From the NCBI RefSeq assembly GCF_029962835.1, contig NC_080578.1:102775759-102839758 (forward strand): 64,000 nt of DNA, in the 5' to 3' direction. Positions within the stretch are counted from its first letter, which is position 1. The number at the start of each line of letters is the position of its first letter. The notes beneath the pieces are model-generated. The model did no database searches, was not told the origin of the DNA, and saw only the letters and a program-made list of their open reading frames with translations. The translations under genes were made by a program, and so were the position numbers. Shown here piece by piece: positions 1 to 11,777 of this stretch. This stretch comes from Magnolia sinica (taxonomy: Eukaryota; Streptophyta; Magnoliopsida; Magnoliales; Magnoliaceae).

Positions 1-411
1 TGTTGGGCAATTAAGGAGCAACATGTTCTTGGGATGAGTGAATCTGCTATGAGGATGTTGAGATGGATGGGCACAAAGAGGAGGAAGGATATATTTAGAA
101 ATTAATGCATTTGAGGGAACTAAGTAGTAAGTCCAATGGGTAGAAGATGAGGGAAAGTAGACTTAAAGAGTTTGGTCATGTGCAGTGGAGATGAAGAATT
201 GCGCTGGTTAGGAGTGAGTTGGTGCAAGTTGAAGGCTCTAAAAGAGCAAGAGGAAGGCTCAAAAGGGCATGGGTAGAGGTAGACAGGTAGTAAGAATAGA
301 CTTGAAGACCTAAGGTCTAATTGAAGTTATGGCCCTTATAGAGTGGAATGTCAGAAAAGGATTCATGTAGCTGACCTCAATTAGTTGGGATAAGGCTTGG
401 ATGATGATAAG
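1..411 (+). mobile_element. RTE-type LINE, 3' end (decayed)
   Basis: Conceptual translation, with frameshifts, gives the C-terminal tail of plant RTE-type reverse transcriptases: a MRMLRW-like segment, then a RLRWFGHVQ-like segment near 160-190, then a KRARGRPKRAW-like segment near 240-275. It ends in the stretch at 365-405 that reads as the widespread plant 'CCGACCCCAATTAGTTGGGATAAGGCTT' type terminus, followed by a GATGATGAT tail as in RTE elements. The 5' part lies outside the window. Stops and indels show it is dead. It probably sits in an upstream intron of the folate transporter gene. Confidence 0.7.
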
Positions 412-2534
412 TTGGCTTTTCTGGGAAGCTTTTATTCTACATTTTGAACATACCTAAGTAGAAGTCTGTGTCATTTATCCCAAAGAAAAAGATCATTATA
501 AGCATTGCTTGATTGAGCATGAACTTTGTTTGGTGGGTTTGAAATTATTTTCAACAATGATGTTTGTGATGTTGGAGGTTATGATGGTGAGGATGAGGAT
601 GACATCAGAGGTTCGGGAGCTCAAATCTTCACCCAGAGCCTTGATGTTGGCACAAGTTTGTGTTGACTAAAGACTGAAGTAGGGTTGTTTTTTTATTTTT
701 ATTTTTATTTTTTTAAATGTTATTAATTTCTTTAGATGTTCAACTTTTTTTTGCTAGAGTAGAGCGACAGCAATAGATGATAAATCACAAATTTTTATGC
801 ACATACAATCACGAATGCACTTCTCTAATTGACATGTACTGATTTAAGAGAAACACTCATGCACTTTCTGTTAACAATGTGGCATCATGAGAAGTTGTGA
901 TGCATCAAAGGTCACGTATAATGCCATGCTTCAACAAAATAATGATTAGAAACCTCTCAGCCACAAAACTTTGAAATTGAAGGCTGCATAATTTGCCATA
1001 AAACTCATCTAGATGCATGAAAAATAGTCGATAGTGTAAATTTAACAAGCAAATGTCTCATACTATTTGATTTTGGGGCTTTACTGTATCTAACAATGGG
1101 GTGGCGAAGATTTGTGCTTTAAGTACATTGTGTTCGAAATATCGGTATCACGTTACGTATCGCATCCTCAGGATATTGATATGTATCAGTTATCATGCAT
1201 GACATATCGTTTGTATCGGGTAATTTATCGCACTTTTTAGGAAACATTGGGAAAATGGTTAAATTTTTTAAAGAAACTTCAAGGATTGTTAAAAAAGACC
1301 TTAATAGGCACTTTCAAATCATAACATCTCAAAAAAGAAGTGCACATAATATGTTTCCCTTGTATAGGATCCTAAGCTATGTGTTGTCTAACTGAACAAA
1401 TGTAACTATATTCAAATTGAATGCATAACATTCAGAGTGCATGTGATGATCATTTCATCAAACACTCCTAAATACTTCGAAAATAGTCTCAATTGGCAGC
1501 TAGCTAGTTGAAAGGAAATTTTGAAAGAAAAAAAAATATTTTATTATATTTAATTAAAAAATATTTTTTATTTTCTGAAAATTGACAAGGACTTCGAATC
1601 AGTAGATCAACCCTCATTCATGCTTGATTTCATGTTTGAAGTGCAACATTGCAAGTAATTTGAGGGAAATTTTCAAAAATTTCCCAATTTCCCCCAAATT
1701 GGATCACCTACACTCAAACAAATTAGAGTGTATGTGATGATCATTTCATCAAATACTCCTAAATACTTTGAAATTGATCTCAATTGATAGCTGGTTGAAC
1801 GAAAATTTTGAAAAAAAAAAGACATGGAGAACATGAAGAACTAATGGATATCGAAATCAAAGCTCCAACTCCATGATTTTTCATGCAAAACATGAAGACC
1901 AATGGATTTGTAACCATTTGACACTGATTTAACATTAATTTTTTTAAAAAAAAGGATCGGAAATTGAAAATGCTCACCGGATCGAACATGAGGGATGTAT
2001 CGGCACTACTCGTGCTACATGTTCAAGGCACACAGACAGTCATACTCTGCTGGAGCATCAAATAACTTATATGCTATATGAGAAACAGAGAAAGATAGCA
2101 AAGCATGGTTTTCAATCTATGCACATAAGCATATGATTGGAAAATGAGCTGACCCATGCGGAGAATACATTAGTTAGTTAATTAATTCACGTTAGAGAAA
2201 ATAATTCTCAATAAGGAAAAACATGGAATGCACCTTTTTTTTTTCTTTCTGTTTCTTTGGTATTGTTCCTCAAAGTCGAGAAAAGGTATTATGTGGGACT
2301 CCTGATACTGGTTTGTTTCCTTGGCTGGGGCCCTGAAACCATTGTGCCATTATGCAATTGAGTTCATCTCCCAGGTTGAATGTTGAGTTGCTGACTTAGC
2401 TGAGTCTATTACTAGCAAAGCTCTCAGATCATTAATAACATGGGTAGACACCAGATATTGGCTTCAGATTCTGGGAAGCCGACTTTCTTCCTCTTTTATC
2501 ATTGTTAAAAAGTATTGATCTTCTGTTGTTGCAG
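412..2534. other. non-coding stretch upstream of first recognisable FOLT1 exon
   Basis: No exon could be supported here. The region is A+T-rich and most likely intronic, because the exon at 2535 begins mid-protein after a good acceptor (TTGTTGCAG). It holds a direct repeat (1431/1724) and, near 2040-2075, an inverted copy of the ATACTCTGGCAG terminus seen on MITEs at 30 and 32 kb. The 5' exons of the carrier gene are expected to the left of the window or hidden here. Confidence 0.4.
1431..1819. repeat. direct repeat pair, about 95-100 bp each
   Basis: 1431-1532 and 1724-1819 are diverged direct copies. Both start with GTGYATGTGATGATCATTTC, run through a CTCCTAAATACTT segment and end in an A-rich GAAAATTTTGAAA tract. 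The copies are about 293 bp apart and differ by scattered substitutions and small indels, so this is an old duplication or two arms of one element. Confidence 0.75.
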
Positions 2535-5500
2535 AACTCTGTTGATTATGCCGTGCTGGGGGCTTCTTCTAAAATTGCTGCCATTCTGTTCACGTACCCT
2601 TATCAGGCAATTTTTCTCTGCTTAGAAGCTCTAGTGCTTATTTGAAGGGCTGAATGAGAATTCTTTCATGTGCATTTTGGTGACTGTTGAATTGTTATTT
2701 CAGGTCATACGAGCACGCCTTCAGGTAATAATTGCTACTCTTTCCTTAGGACACAACGGAATTCACAGTGAAATTTTCTGCATATTTGTGGGGCCTAACT
2801 GCCTATGCAGTGCCAACCTGGCTGGTGATCATCGCCATTTTGCATGGCGCTAACCCATAAAAGGACAAGCACCAACCTAGCTAGGCTGTGCTGGCAATGT
2901 GGGCCCTACAGCGCAGGAATACTTTGCTTCCCAAATTTGGTCCAAACCAGCCCTTGGAGGCTAGGAGTGATTTTCATACTTCTCATAATTTGGAATGTCT
3001 AGTAGAGATGCTAAAAGCTTGTGCTCTGCAGCAAAGACCCAGCATTGAAGGAATCCCCAAATACATGGATAGCTGGCATGTCGTTAAGGAAACTGTTAGG
3101 TGAGATTTTTCCCACCCAACACCTTGCAGATTTCTTATTACTACCATGAACGGTTCTTCTTGGTAGATAAAGAGTTATTCATTAGTGAAAAGGGGCATGA
3201 ACAACACTGCGAAACTTGACTCTCTTCCAAGGAAACCTGCAGCTGGAGAGAATCCCAAAACCAAGCTTGTTGCTTTAGATTCGGCACAACTTGGAATTGG
3301 GGAAATGTAGTTACCTGATTATATGTTCCCATGTGCTCCCACTGGTGAAATGATCAGAACCACCTGGATTGTGTGTGTCCGCAGCCTGCGGGACCAGATA
3401 CTTTGGTGGTCCATGGTCGACCAACCCTCGAATCATCGGAAATTCAGCAACTCTGCTCATGTAGTTATGCAGGCTGCATTGGGACACCTCGCCATCATAG
3501 TATTAAAAAAATGATCACTTTATGGCAGTAACAGCCATTACGTTAAGGGTTGTTATGAAAAAGGGCCACATTGTTGATCACTTTATGGAAGTAACAGACA
3601 TTACATAAAAGGTTGTTATGAAAAAGGGCCACATTGGCACCACTACAGGGTCAATACACCATTACAAGCTGATACGACTATATAGGGCTCATTTTGAAAA
3701 AAAAAAAAAAAAATATTTTCAAAATTTCTTTCATTTTACCTCTTTAAAAAAAAAAAAACTTTCTTTCATTTTCCCACTTTTTTGTTCATTTCAACCATGA
3801 AGGAAGCTTAGAAACTAAGTTCAAATTAGATGTAGGACTATTTTGATGATCAAAACACAAAATTTGAGTAGTTAGAAAGGAGGGAGATAAAAATATAAAA
3901 TTCTTCCATGGCATTGTAAGTGCCAAGGCTAGCAATGACCGGATTTGCAGCATTATGGTGGAGGATAAACAACAGGTGTGTGCCGTCATCGTGCAATTCT
4001 CAAAAAGTTGTTGGAAGCTGAAGGGTGGAGGAGGCTTACATTGGATAACTTGGCGTTCAACCAGATTTCTTCGAATGGAAGTGGAAGACCTCAAAAAACC
4101 TTTTACCTTGGAAGAAATCAAAGAGACAGTGGACCTTGGCTCCAGTGCTGGATGGTTTTCCTATTGCCTTCTATCAAGTTTTTTGGGAAGTTGTGAAAGT
4201 GGACGTCTTCAAATATCTTACTTAGCGAGGGAGGCTGATTGTCTGCGGAGTTGGGAGCATCCTTTATTGCTATTATTTCAAAGATTGAAGGTGTAGAGAG
4301 GCTTTGCGACTTTATGCCTATAAGTTTTGTTGGAGGTCCTTAGATGATATTGGCAAATATTTTGGCTACGAGGTTTCGGATGGTCCTAGATAAGTTGATC
4401 TTGGAGTCTCAGGGAACCTTTGTAACAGGAAGGCAAATCTTTGACAACACGCTCATTGCTCATGAGTGCATTGATGCCTGCTACAGGTAAAAGAAGGGTA
4501 TTGTATGTAAGCTGGACACAGAGAAGGCATGTGACCATGAATGTTAGGACTTGGGAGTTTCTCGATTATTTGTTGGGTAGGTTGTGGTGTAGTCCTAAGT
4601 CGATGAGGTGGACACAAGAGCGTGTCTGATTGGTGAGGTTCTCTGTTCTCGCCAATGGCTCTCCTAAAGGCTATTTTTTAGGCCCCCTTTCTATCTGTGG
4701 TGCTGGCCAAGGCTTTCAAGTAGAATGTTGAGTCAGGGTCAAGAAGTTGGGTTGATCAACGACTTTATGGTGGGAAGAACAGGCCCTCAAATTTCGCATC
4801 TTAAGTTTGTTGATTATACCATTCTATTGGGCGACATGGACGTTGAATCGGTGGACAACATAAGGAAATTAGTCAATTGCTTCGAGGTGGTCCTCAATCT
4901 AAAGTGAATGTAGCAAAGAGTGAGCTGTTAGGAGTGGGTACTTCCAAGGAGGTGGAGAATCTTGCCAAGGTGTTCAGGTGCCATGCAGGATCTTTCCTGT
5001 TGACATATCTTCGGCTTCCTCTTTGTATTGGAAAAGCCTATGAAGAAGTTATGGGATAGGGTAATAGAAAAGGTTGAGATAAAGCTTTTCGAAGTGGAAA
5101 AGCCGGCACTTGTCTTTGGGTGGTAGGCTCACTTTGATCAAGGTTGCATTGTCAAACCTCCCTCTATACTACATGTCCCTTTTGAAATGCCCAACATAAA
5201 TTCTGAACATGTTTGAGAGATTTGAGGACGGATTTTTTTATGGCAAGGGGCGAAGAGAGGAAAAAGTTTCACCTTTTATATTGGGAGAGGTGTGTAAGCT
5301 ATACTAGGAAGGAGTGGGAGTTAGAAGGCTAGAGACTATGAATTCTAAGCTTCCTGACAGGTGGATGTTGAGGTTTGATACAAAGGAAGACAGATTATGG
5401 AGAGAGGTAATAGCTAGCAAATACGGATTGCGAAAACCGGATTGGTGTGTGAAGGAGTTGATGATGTATAGGGCATGTGGAAAGGGGTGACTAGTGTGAC

Positions 5501-7000
5501 CGGCAAGGTCAAGGAAGGTGTTCGATTCTCTTGGGGGGATGGTAAGAGGGATTCGGTTTTGGGAGTACTTGTGGTTTGGGGAACCCCCTGTAAAGGAAGT
5601 CTTCCTGAGGCTAGCTAGTTTGGCCCCAGACATGGAAGTATCCATAGGTCGATGTTGTCCTTATGCATGTAGTGCAATGGTATGGGCTCGTCCCTATCGA
5701 AGGAATCTAATAGATGATGAGGTTGAAGAGTTTGCGCAATTGCTGGAGTGTCTCCATGGATTATCCCATCCCAGGCAAGAGAGACTCAATGGTTAGGCTG
5801 ATGGATAAGTCAGGTTACTTTTCGGTTCAATTTATAACCTACTTGGGTCCTCTTCGTTGGGTGTGAACGGTGGCTTTTCGCTGTTTGTGTGGTCTCATGG
5901 GGCTCCTTCTAGGGTCACAACGTTCACGTGGGTGGTGGAAAGGAGCCAAGTGCTTATGGATGAGCTCTAGAAGAGAATGATGGTTCTGCTTAACTGTTGC
6001 ATCATGTGTTAGTGGGATGTAGAGACGGTGGACTGTTTGTTTATTCATTGCCCCTTCACTTAGAAGGTTTGGGAGAAAGTTATAGCCTCCTTCAACATGG
6101 GAAGCTAGCCCTTTTGGTGGTCTGGGCCATTTGGGTGAAAGAAACAAGCAAAGCTTCTGGAACAAAAGCAGGTTAGAGCAGCATGTATTTAATGAAGGTT
6201 TGATGTAATTAGTTGGGTGTTCTGTCTTAGGGACTTTGGCCAGGATGATTAGCTGGTGCTTTCCGAGCTGTAGTTGTTGTAATTCTTTTAGCTTTTGCTC
6301 CTTTTGAATAAAGTTTGTTATCTTTGAAAAAAAAAAGAGTGGGATTCGTTGAACTAAAGCGAAGTATACATTTTTGGGAAGTATCGAACGGGGCAAGCTA
6401 TCTTTTTTTCCTTTTTTTCTTTTTTCTTTTGCCCATCTTCATTTTATTGTACTTATATGTAATGGTCTCCAGGCCACCAAATTATGCTTGATTTGTGTTC
6501 AATTAGTGCCTATTTGGTTGACTTTTAAAAAGAATACATATTTGGGATCCTCACCTTTTTTAAAAAGAGTTTTACCAACAATTTTAAAGTCAGAGAAAAA
6601 ATTTCGGCTGTTATAGGACCATGTCGTCTAATAAGACCGTATTATGTCAGCAGGAAAGCTGGCCAATATGCTGGTTGCTACCATTACATAATTCCTTGCT
6701 TGCCATAGGCCCCACTTGCACAAGTTATGGAGTGGAGGTTCATATATATTTACTGGGATGAAACCTAGTTTAAGTCACCGTGTGGCAGAGGAAATCATGC
6801 CAGGGTTACATCACAGATCGTGTACGATTTTAATAAGAAACTAAGACTTGGCTTTTTCTGTTTGCAGATTTGAGGGCATTCGGGGGTTTTACAGGGGTAT
6901 CACATCCAACCTGCTAAAAAATGTCCCTGCTGCTTCTATAACATTTGTGGTGTATGAGAATGTCCTCAGCCTATTTAGACTGACAAGAAGCAGCAGCTGA
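2535..7000 (+). CDS. FOLT1: folate transporter 1-like mitochondrial carrier family protein (3' exons, partial)
   Basis: Four exons join in frame: 2535-2606, 2704-2724, 3032-3099 and 6868-7000 (stop TGA at 6998-7000), giving 97 residues plus stop. The product is the third carrier repeat of the SLC25 family. It reads a transmembrane helix ([13 protein letters not shown]...), the signature [10 protein letters not shown] (a degenerate PxDxxRxR, with Q for the acid, as known in FOLT proteins), then a matrix loop ending [14 protein letters not shown] and a last helix with [16 protein letters not shown]. This pattern matches plant FOLT1, which moves folate across the chloroplast envelope or mitochondrial inner membrane. 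Roughly two thirds of the protein is missing upstream. Introns: 2607-2703 (GC-AG), 2725-3031 and 3100-6867; the last hosts a LINE in sense orientation. All junctions keep the frame. Another SLC25 member is possible but less likely. Confidence 0.9.
2704..2724 (+). CDS. FOLT1: 21-nt microexon of FOLT1
   Basis: The exon encodes exactly seven residues (VIRARLQ), lies between TTATTTCAG and GTAATA, and is phase 0 on both sides. Skipping it would keep the frame but delete the core of the third carrier signature. Confidence 0.85.
3513..3638. repeat. 63-bp tandem duplication
   Basis: Two adjacent units (3513-3575 and 3576-3638) start GATCACTTTATGG and end AAAAAGGGCCACATTG. They differ at a handful of positions. 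They lie in the last intron of the folate carrier gene, just upstream of A-rich tracts at 3698-3712 and 3747-3760. Confidence 0.85.
3900..6340 (+). mobile_element. L1-type LINE, decayed ORF2 (reverse transcriptase to zf-RVT region)
   Basis: Broken frames translate to plant L1 ORF2 in order: [10 protein letters not shown] (about 4096-4130), a [10 protein letters not shown]-like block (4170), a [13 protein letters not shown] block (4430-4460), [13 protein letters not shown] (4798-4840), [11 protein letters not shown] (4903-4935), [10 protein letters not shown] (5115-5145) and a remnant of the Cys/His C-terminal region. The catalytic F-[AV]-D-D motif reads FVDY, so the second Asp is lost. Many stops and frameshifts follow. 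The 3' end is TATCTTTG plus A10 at 6326-6338. The element lies in the 3.8-kb last intron of FOLT1, same strand as the gene. The 5' limit is approximate and no TSD was found. Confidence 0.8.
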
Positions 7001-7639
7001 TGTGTTTATAGAGATCCGCTAGCACTCATTCGCTGTGTGACACATCTGACTGTGCATTTGGTGACCCCCACTGTTCAAATGATCTGATGCAAATATCAGG
7101 TCAGCCCAGTCATCAGGTTGCTTCACATGTATGTTGAATGTTGACTCTCTGCAATCTTTTTATTTTTTTCCCAACCGTCCATTGTTTTCATCCAGGTGTA
7201 CCGGCGTGATGACTGGATCAGCCTGATTTCAGCAACCTGTCAAGTACATGGTGGGCCTACCTTACACACCGCTCAGATTTCTAACATGCACACCTGTTTG
7301 GCATGGTGGGCTGGAAACCCATGTTTGTAATCATATTCTTTCTTCAAAATTCTTGTCTCCAGATCTGTTAGTCCTACATGCCCAGTTGACTTTTCTCAGC
7401 TCATCACCAGACCAAAGACTGCCACTTATAGATGGGCTACAAATTCCACAAAAGGAGAAAGCTTACTTAATTTGTAGGTTTTCACTTTTCAGGCTACAAA
7501 TATATTCAGCTTATGTTGTCATGCATGTATCATCTGAATGACAAGTCCAGAAATTTTCCTTGGCGAGTTTGATATCGAGATGTCAAGATCATTTCAACCA
7601 CATTTTATTTTATTTTTTAAGGGTCATCTGGAACCTTGT

Positions 7640-8290
7640 ATTTCGATTTAAACTTAAGAATCCAAATCCAGGATTTTCATTCTATCAATTGTGTTTGGCA
7701 GCCTGGATTTTCAATCCTATGGAATCTAGAAACTGTACTTGGCAACTTGGATTTTTTTTATTTAAAAAAAAAAAAAAGAACAAGAAAAAAGCTACTTTAT
7801 AGAGGGGAGGGAGGGAGTAGTTTATTATTATTATTATTATTATTTTAAAAGGCAACAACAGAATATTTTAAAAAGAAAAGTGCAAAGATGGCGCAACAGC
7901 TACAAACCAAGGACTAAGTACAACTCTAAAAGGTCTTTCAACCCATCTGTACAAGAAGCCCATTCTGCTATGTTTAACAAAGCCCTATTAAGGACCTTCT
8001 ACCTTAGCTATTTTCATTTTGGAAGCACCTTCCATTCCTTTCTCCCCATTTAGCCCAAAGACCATTCAACAGGCCTAGCCTCCAAAAACCCCTAGCTTGC
8101 TTCTGTATGTGTGGCGGTTAGAGACAATTGAAGATCTTTGGATTTTGCAGATTTTGCAACCCGCATTTTAGAGAAGAATAAAAGATTGCCCGTTTGAGGA
8201 TTTTCAACTGTAGGTGGATCTGAAATCCACCAAAATCCCGGGTGCCAAACACAAGTTGGAATCAAAATCCATGCTGCCGAATGGCCCCTT
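7640..8290. mobile_element. MITE-like element, weak ends
   Basis: The left part (7660-7760) carries AATCCAAATCCAGGATTTTC and TTTGGCAGCCTGGATTTTC. The right part (8195-8290) carries GAAATCCACCAAAATCCC and GTGCCAAACACAAG in the opposite sense. This is the usual look of PIF/Harbinger-type MITE ends with nested copies. Exact ends and TSD were not resolved. Confidence 0.35.
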
Positions 8291-9916
8291 ATCAGCTCTG
8301 GTTTGGTTGAGCTTGGATTAAACACGTCGATGTTTCATTTTGGTAGTAAATCTGACACACATGCCACACTTGTGCCAACATGCTCACATGTGTGAGATCA
8401 AGCTGTACCTTAGATGGACCCAACGTGTAGATTGCCCTTGCAACATAATCAGGTGGTTCTGTTGATTGGCTGGGGTACTGTGTACTAAAACAAATGCTCT
8501 TGCAGAAGTTAATCAACAATCCTCATTTGAAACACACATATGAGCAAAACATCTTCTGTCTCAACATACTGGGACCCTCCTAATAGACAGCTTGGATATC
8601 ACACATGTGCCGCATTAGTATATTTCAAGCCATTTTGGAGGAGCTAAAAAAGCTCAATGTGCCTGAAACTTTCTAGCAACAGATTCTTGCAACATTGCTA
8701 CCTTTCCCTATGATGCATCGAGCATGGCCTCATTCAGCTAAGAACTAAAGGTGAAATTGGTTTATGCTTCCCAACCATCCATCATGTATTTTGCCTAACT
8801 GAATCTACTCTCATATCTGAAAGATCAGGAACTGGAAGCATTGTAACTGATCTGATTCCAAAAAAAAAAGAAACTCTCGAATCAACTGGTTGACACCAGT
8901 GCTATCTAAATCATATGGTTCACAATGTAAGTCGTATTCATCTTGTTGCATCATATGGGTGTACAAATAATTGAAGGTATGAATCATAAAATTCTAATTG
9001 TAATGCATAGGGGTGTGAACGATTCACAGTATGATTCATACCACGATTCTTATTCTATGATATAAACAGTACGAATCATGTCCTATCATATGGGTGGCAA
9101 ATCTTGTATGGTACAATTATCTTTTTGAATCATACTATTATCATATTTACCGTATGAAAGAGATAAATGAGCCCAAAAAATCTTTAAAATTTCAAATTTT
9201 CAATTATTTATTTATTTATTTTCTTAAATTTTAAATTTTTTGTTCATTTCCTTTTTTTTTTTGTTAACCATTTTACTTTTAAAATGTCCTCTCCTATTGA
9301 AAATTCCTCCATTTGATCTTTTAGGAGGTGGGATTTTTTAAAATAAAAAACCCAAATCAAATAAATTAAGATACCATGTTATTTAGCTAACAGAATTGGA
9401 TGCCACCTTTTCCAACATGATTGAATCTTAGGGGAAAACCTTTGGGAAGGCAAGCACACAAGGGCATTTGTTTTCCTTGATTAGACATTTACAAATTTTT
9501 CTATTATTAAAAAAAGATAAGGCAATCCATTTGCTTTTTAACCAAGGAATGGAAAACCTGGTGAATGAGAACAAAATTTTAAACATTTATCAGGTCTGTA
9601 GTTTATCAACCAAACAAAACTTGATCATTTCCCATGAAATGCTATTCCAATTCTAACATTCCTCAGGAAGCATAAAACCAGAAATAAATTCTCCAACGAC
9701 CAAACAGGCCGTAGAGTTGGCACCAGTTCTTAATGAAGAATGGGTATGTACGGAGGAGATCTTGCATATTAAGATACTCTTTAAATGGACTTGCCTGAGT
9801 AACAGATTTGCATCTTCTTATGGCCCACTTCGATGCACCCTCAAAGGGGACGTGTAATGAGAAAATGCTGTTTAAGTCAAACCCTAGTTTGTTTATGCAT
9901 TTGGATGCACTATAGG

Positions 9917-10391
9917 GCCTGCTTGGAACTCAGGATTAGGTGGTATTGAATTGCATTAGATGAAATTAACACCATTATTACAGTGATTATATGTATGGAA
10001 ATACCATGGTTTTTTTTTATCAACCAAACTAATGTTTGGGTTCAAATTCTTCCTTTGGAAAAAAAAAAAAAACATTGCATTACACGAAACCAGATTTGGA
10101 ATTATCATCAGCAGACCAGACACAACTGATGGAAGCGCCTATGCAACTCAAGTGTTGTGTGTAAAAGGGGTATAAGTCAAATACCGGGAATGATCTAATC
10201 CTCCACATTGATTCCAAATGCTCGATGAAATTTATATCTCACCAAACGCAAAGAGGTATATGGATTGGGAAGTCAAATACCTGGGCTAATCTAATCCTTC
10301 ACAAAATCACATTGATTCCATATGCTCGATGAAATTTATATCTCACCAAATGCAATTCAATACTACCTAATTCCCTGTTCAAAACAGGCCC
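9917..10391. mobile_element. MITE with roughly 45-bp terminal inverted repeats (GGGCCTGYTT... ends)
   Basis: The left end GGGCCTGCTTGGAACTCAGG is mirrored by the right end, whose reverse complement starts GGGCCTGTTTTGAACAGGGA. Both then read ATTAGGTRGTATTGAATTGC. Such ends are common in PIF/Harbinger MITEs. Flanking trinucleotides do not match cleanly, so the TSD is eroded. The interior has a poly(T) and a poly(A) tract and an internal duplication (10165-10355). Confidence 0.7.
10165..10355. repeat. tandem duplication (~105 bp spacing) inside the MITE
   Basis: AAGTCAAATACC...CTAATCC..CACATTGATTCC and ATGCTCGATGAAATTTATAT occur twice (second halves at about 10204-10252 and 10308-10355). The second copy has a small insertion (AAAATCA). 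Confidence 0.75.
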
Positions 10392-11214
10392 TTAGCAAAC
10401 TGTCGCCAAATCCCCCGCTCAACAAAATGAGAACCAAGAAAAGCCCACTGGTCCCAAGCGGAATGGCTTTTAGCAAATTATCCAACAAAATTGCAAGAAA
10501 CCCCCTTTTGCAAGAGTTGGGTCCAAACGGGTCCTTGCTCAAACATCTATCTTTTGCATGAACTGGGAACAAAAAAAAAAAATAAACACTTTAAAAGATT
10601 AATATAAGCTGATTCAGACCAAATCGGCACAGGACTAAGAAGACGAAATCAGTTGAGAGCACAGATGAATTTCATGAACTCCAATAGAAATTTGATGCAT
10701 AATGCTTACACCACATTATGAGAAATTTACAGCCATTTAACCTACACTCAGATAAAAATGGAGTTGGCTGCTGAGAAGTACTACACTTGAAGGCAGGGCT
10801 TCAATCATGCATATGCAACCTGCCCAATCATAAGATGAAAGGGGCTGCAAAAAGGCAGCATGCTCTTGCTTGTTGTGGGCATTTCTTACCAGATACTCAA
10901 ATTAAAATGATGTGAATGTAGTTCAGTCCTAACCACAAGCTCAAACCAATCCTACTCAAGTACCTAAGCTACCAAGCAACTCAACCAGACAATGAATTAT
11001 TCATTTGATAAGAATGCTAGATGACATAATAAAATGGCACCGTAGTTGTCGTTATTGATGATCATTGCCAGCATCCAGCAAATAGAACTCACCAAGATGG
11101 GATGTGGGTCCCATTTTCTTCAAGACCATAGATGAATACTTTCAGTGAAGTAATCTTATATGTTTCCTTCCTCAACAGATTACACAAAATTATGCTTCTA
11201 TTTTTACAACAGAG

Positions 11215-11560
11215 GTTTGCTAGTCCCACGCGTGGCATGGGGCCCACCCCCATGCATGCCTCCAGCTGTGTCAACGCACCGCACATGTGCTGAGTCTTGG
11301 CTGTCCATTCTGTGGGGCCCCAATCCGCAGATGCCCTGGTCCAAGAATCAGGCCATTGCTCATCATGTGGGACAAACATATATGTTGAATGCAGACCATT
11401 CAATGTTCGCCAACTCCATTTGCTTCATACGTTGTGCCCCACCTGGTGAGTGGAGTTGCCTGATTCTTGGGCCCAGGGCATGTAATGCAGTGGGGCCCAC
11501 GAAATGGACCGTTTGATGTTCCGTGCGTGTGCAGTGCTGGCAACGCAGAGGCATTTACAG
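11215..11560. repeat. fold-back element downstream of the BELL stop codon
   Basis: Arms at about 11273-11355 and 11456-11535 are inverted copies: GCCCTGGTCCAAGAATCAGG on one side and GCCTGATTCTTGGGCCCAGG on the other, with matching GTCCATT and GGGGCCC blocks further out. The position, 220-560 bp after the BELL stop, means it may be transcribed as part of the 3' UTR hairpin. It shares a GCCCTGGCCCAAGAATCA block with the element at 23537. Confidence 0.7.
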
Positions 11561-11777
11561 GGCTGGGATTAGCATACCTCTTTTACAACATGTCCCCCCC
11601 CCACTAATTATATATTCCCACCAATCACTGCTATATATTACACTGTTTCTTTCATAGTGTTGTTCCTTCATTACCCGAAATAGGCGGGCCACCATTGTGA
11701 GCAGAATCTGCGGTGGGACAGCTTATAAAGCATGTTATTCTCATGAGCTTCGCATGCCACTGCAGAGAATCAGCATT

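Larger units (their letters stand above)
7001..11777. other. intergenic region between convergent genes
   Basis: This stretch runs from the FOLT1 stop codon to the BELL gene stop codon and should include both 3' UTRs. I saw no credible coding exon and no convincing poly(A) signal to place the transcript ends. Content: an A-rich tract (7765-7795), (ATT)n at 7826-7843, MITE-like termini, a low-complexity ATGATTCATAC region (8900-9170) and two fold-backs listed separately. Confidence 0.5.

Noticed and set aside
2300-2440. Possible earlier exon of the folate carrier (a CATTGTGCCATTATGCAATT segment loosely like HGAIQF)
   Set aside because: The frame is broken by a stop and the flanking splice sites are poor. 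The resemblance is too short.
5839-6396. 185-codon minus-strand frame
   Set aside because: It is the shadow of the decayed LINE C-terminal region on the plus strand.
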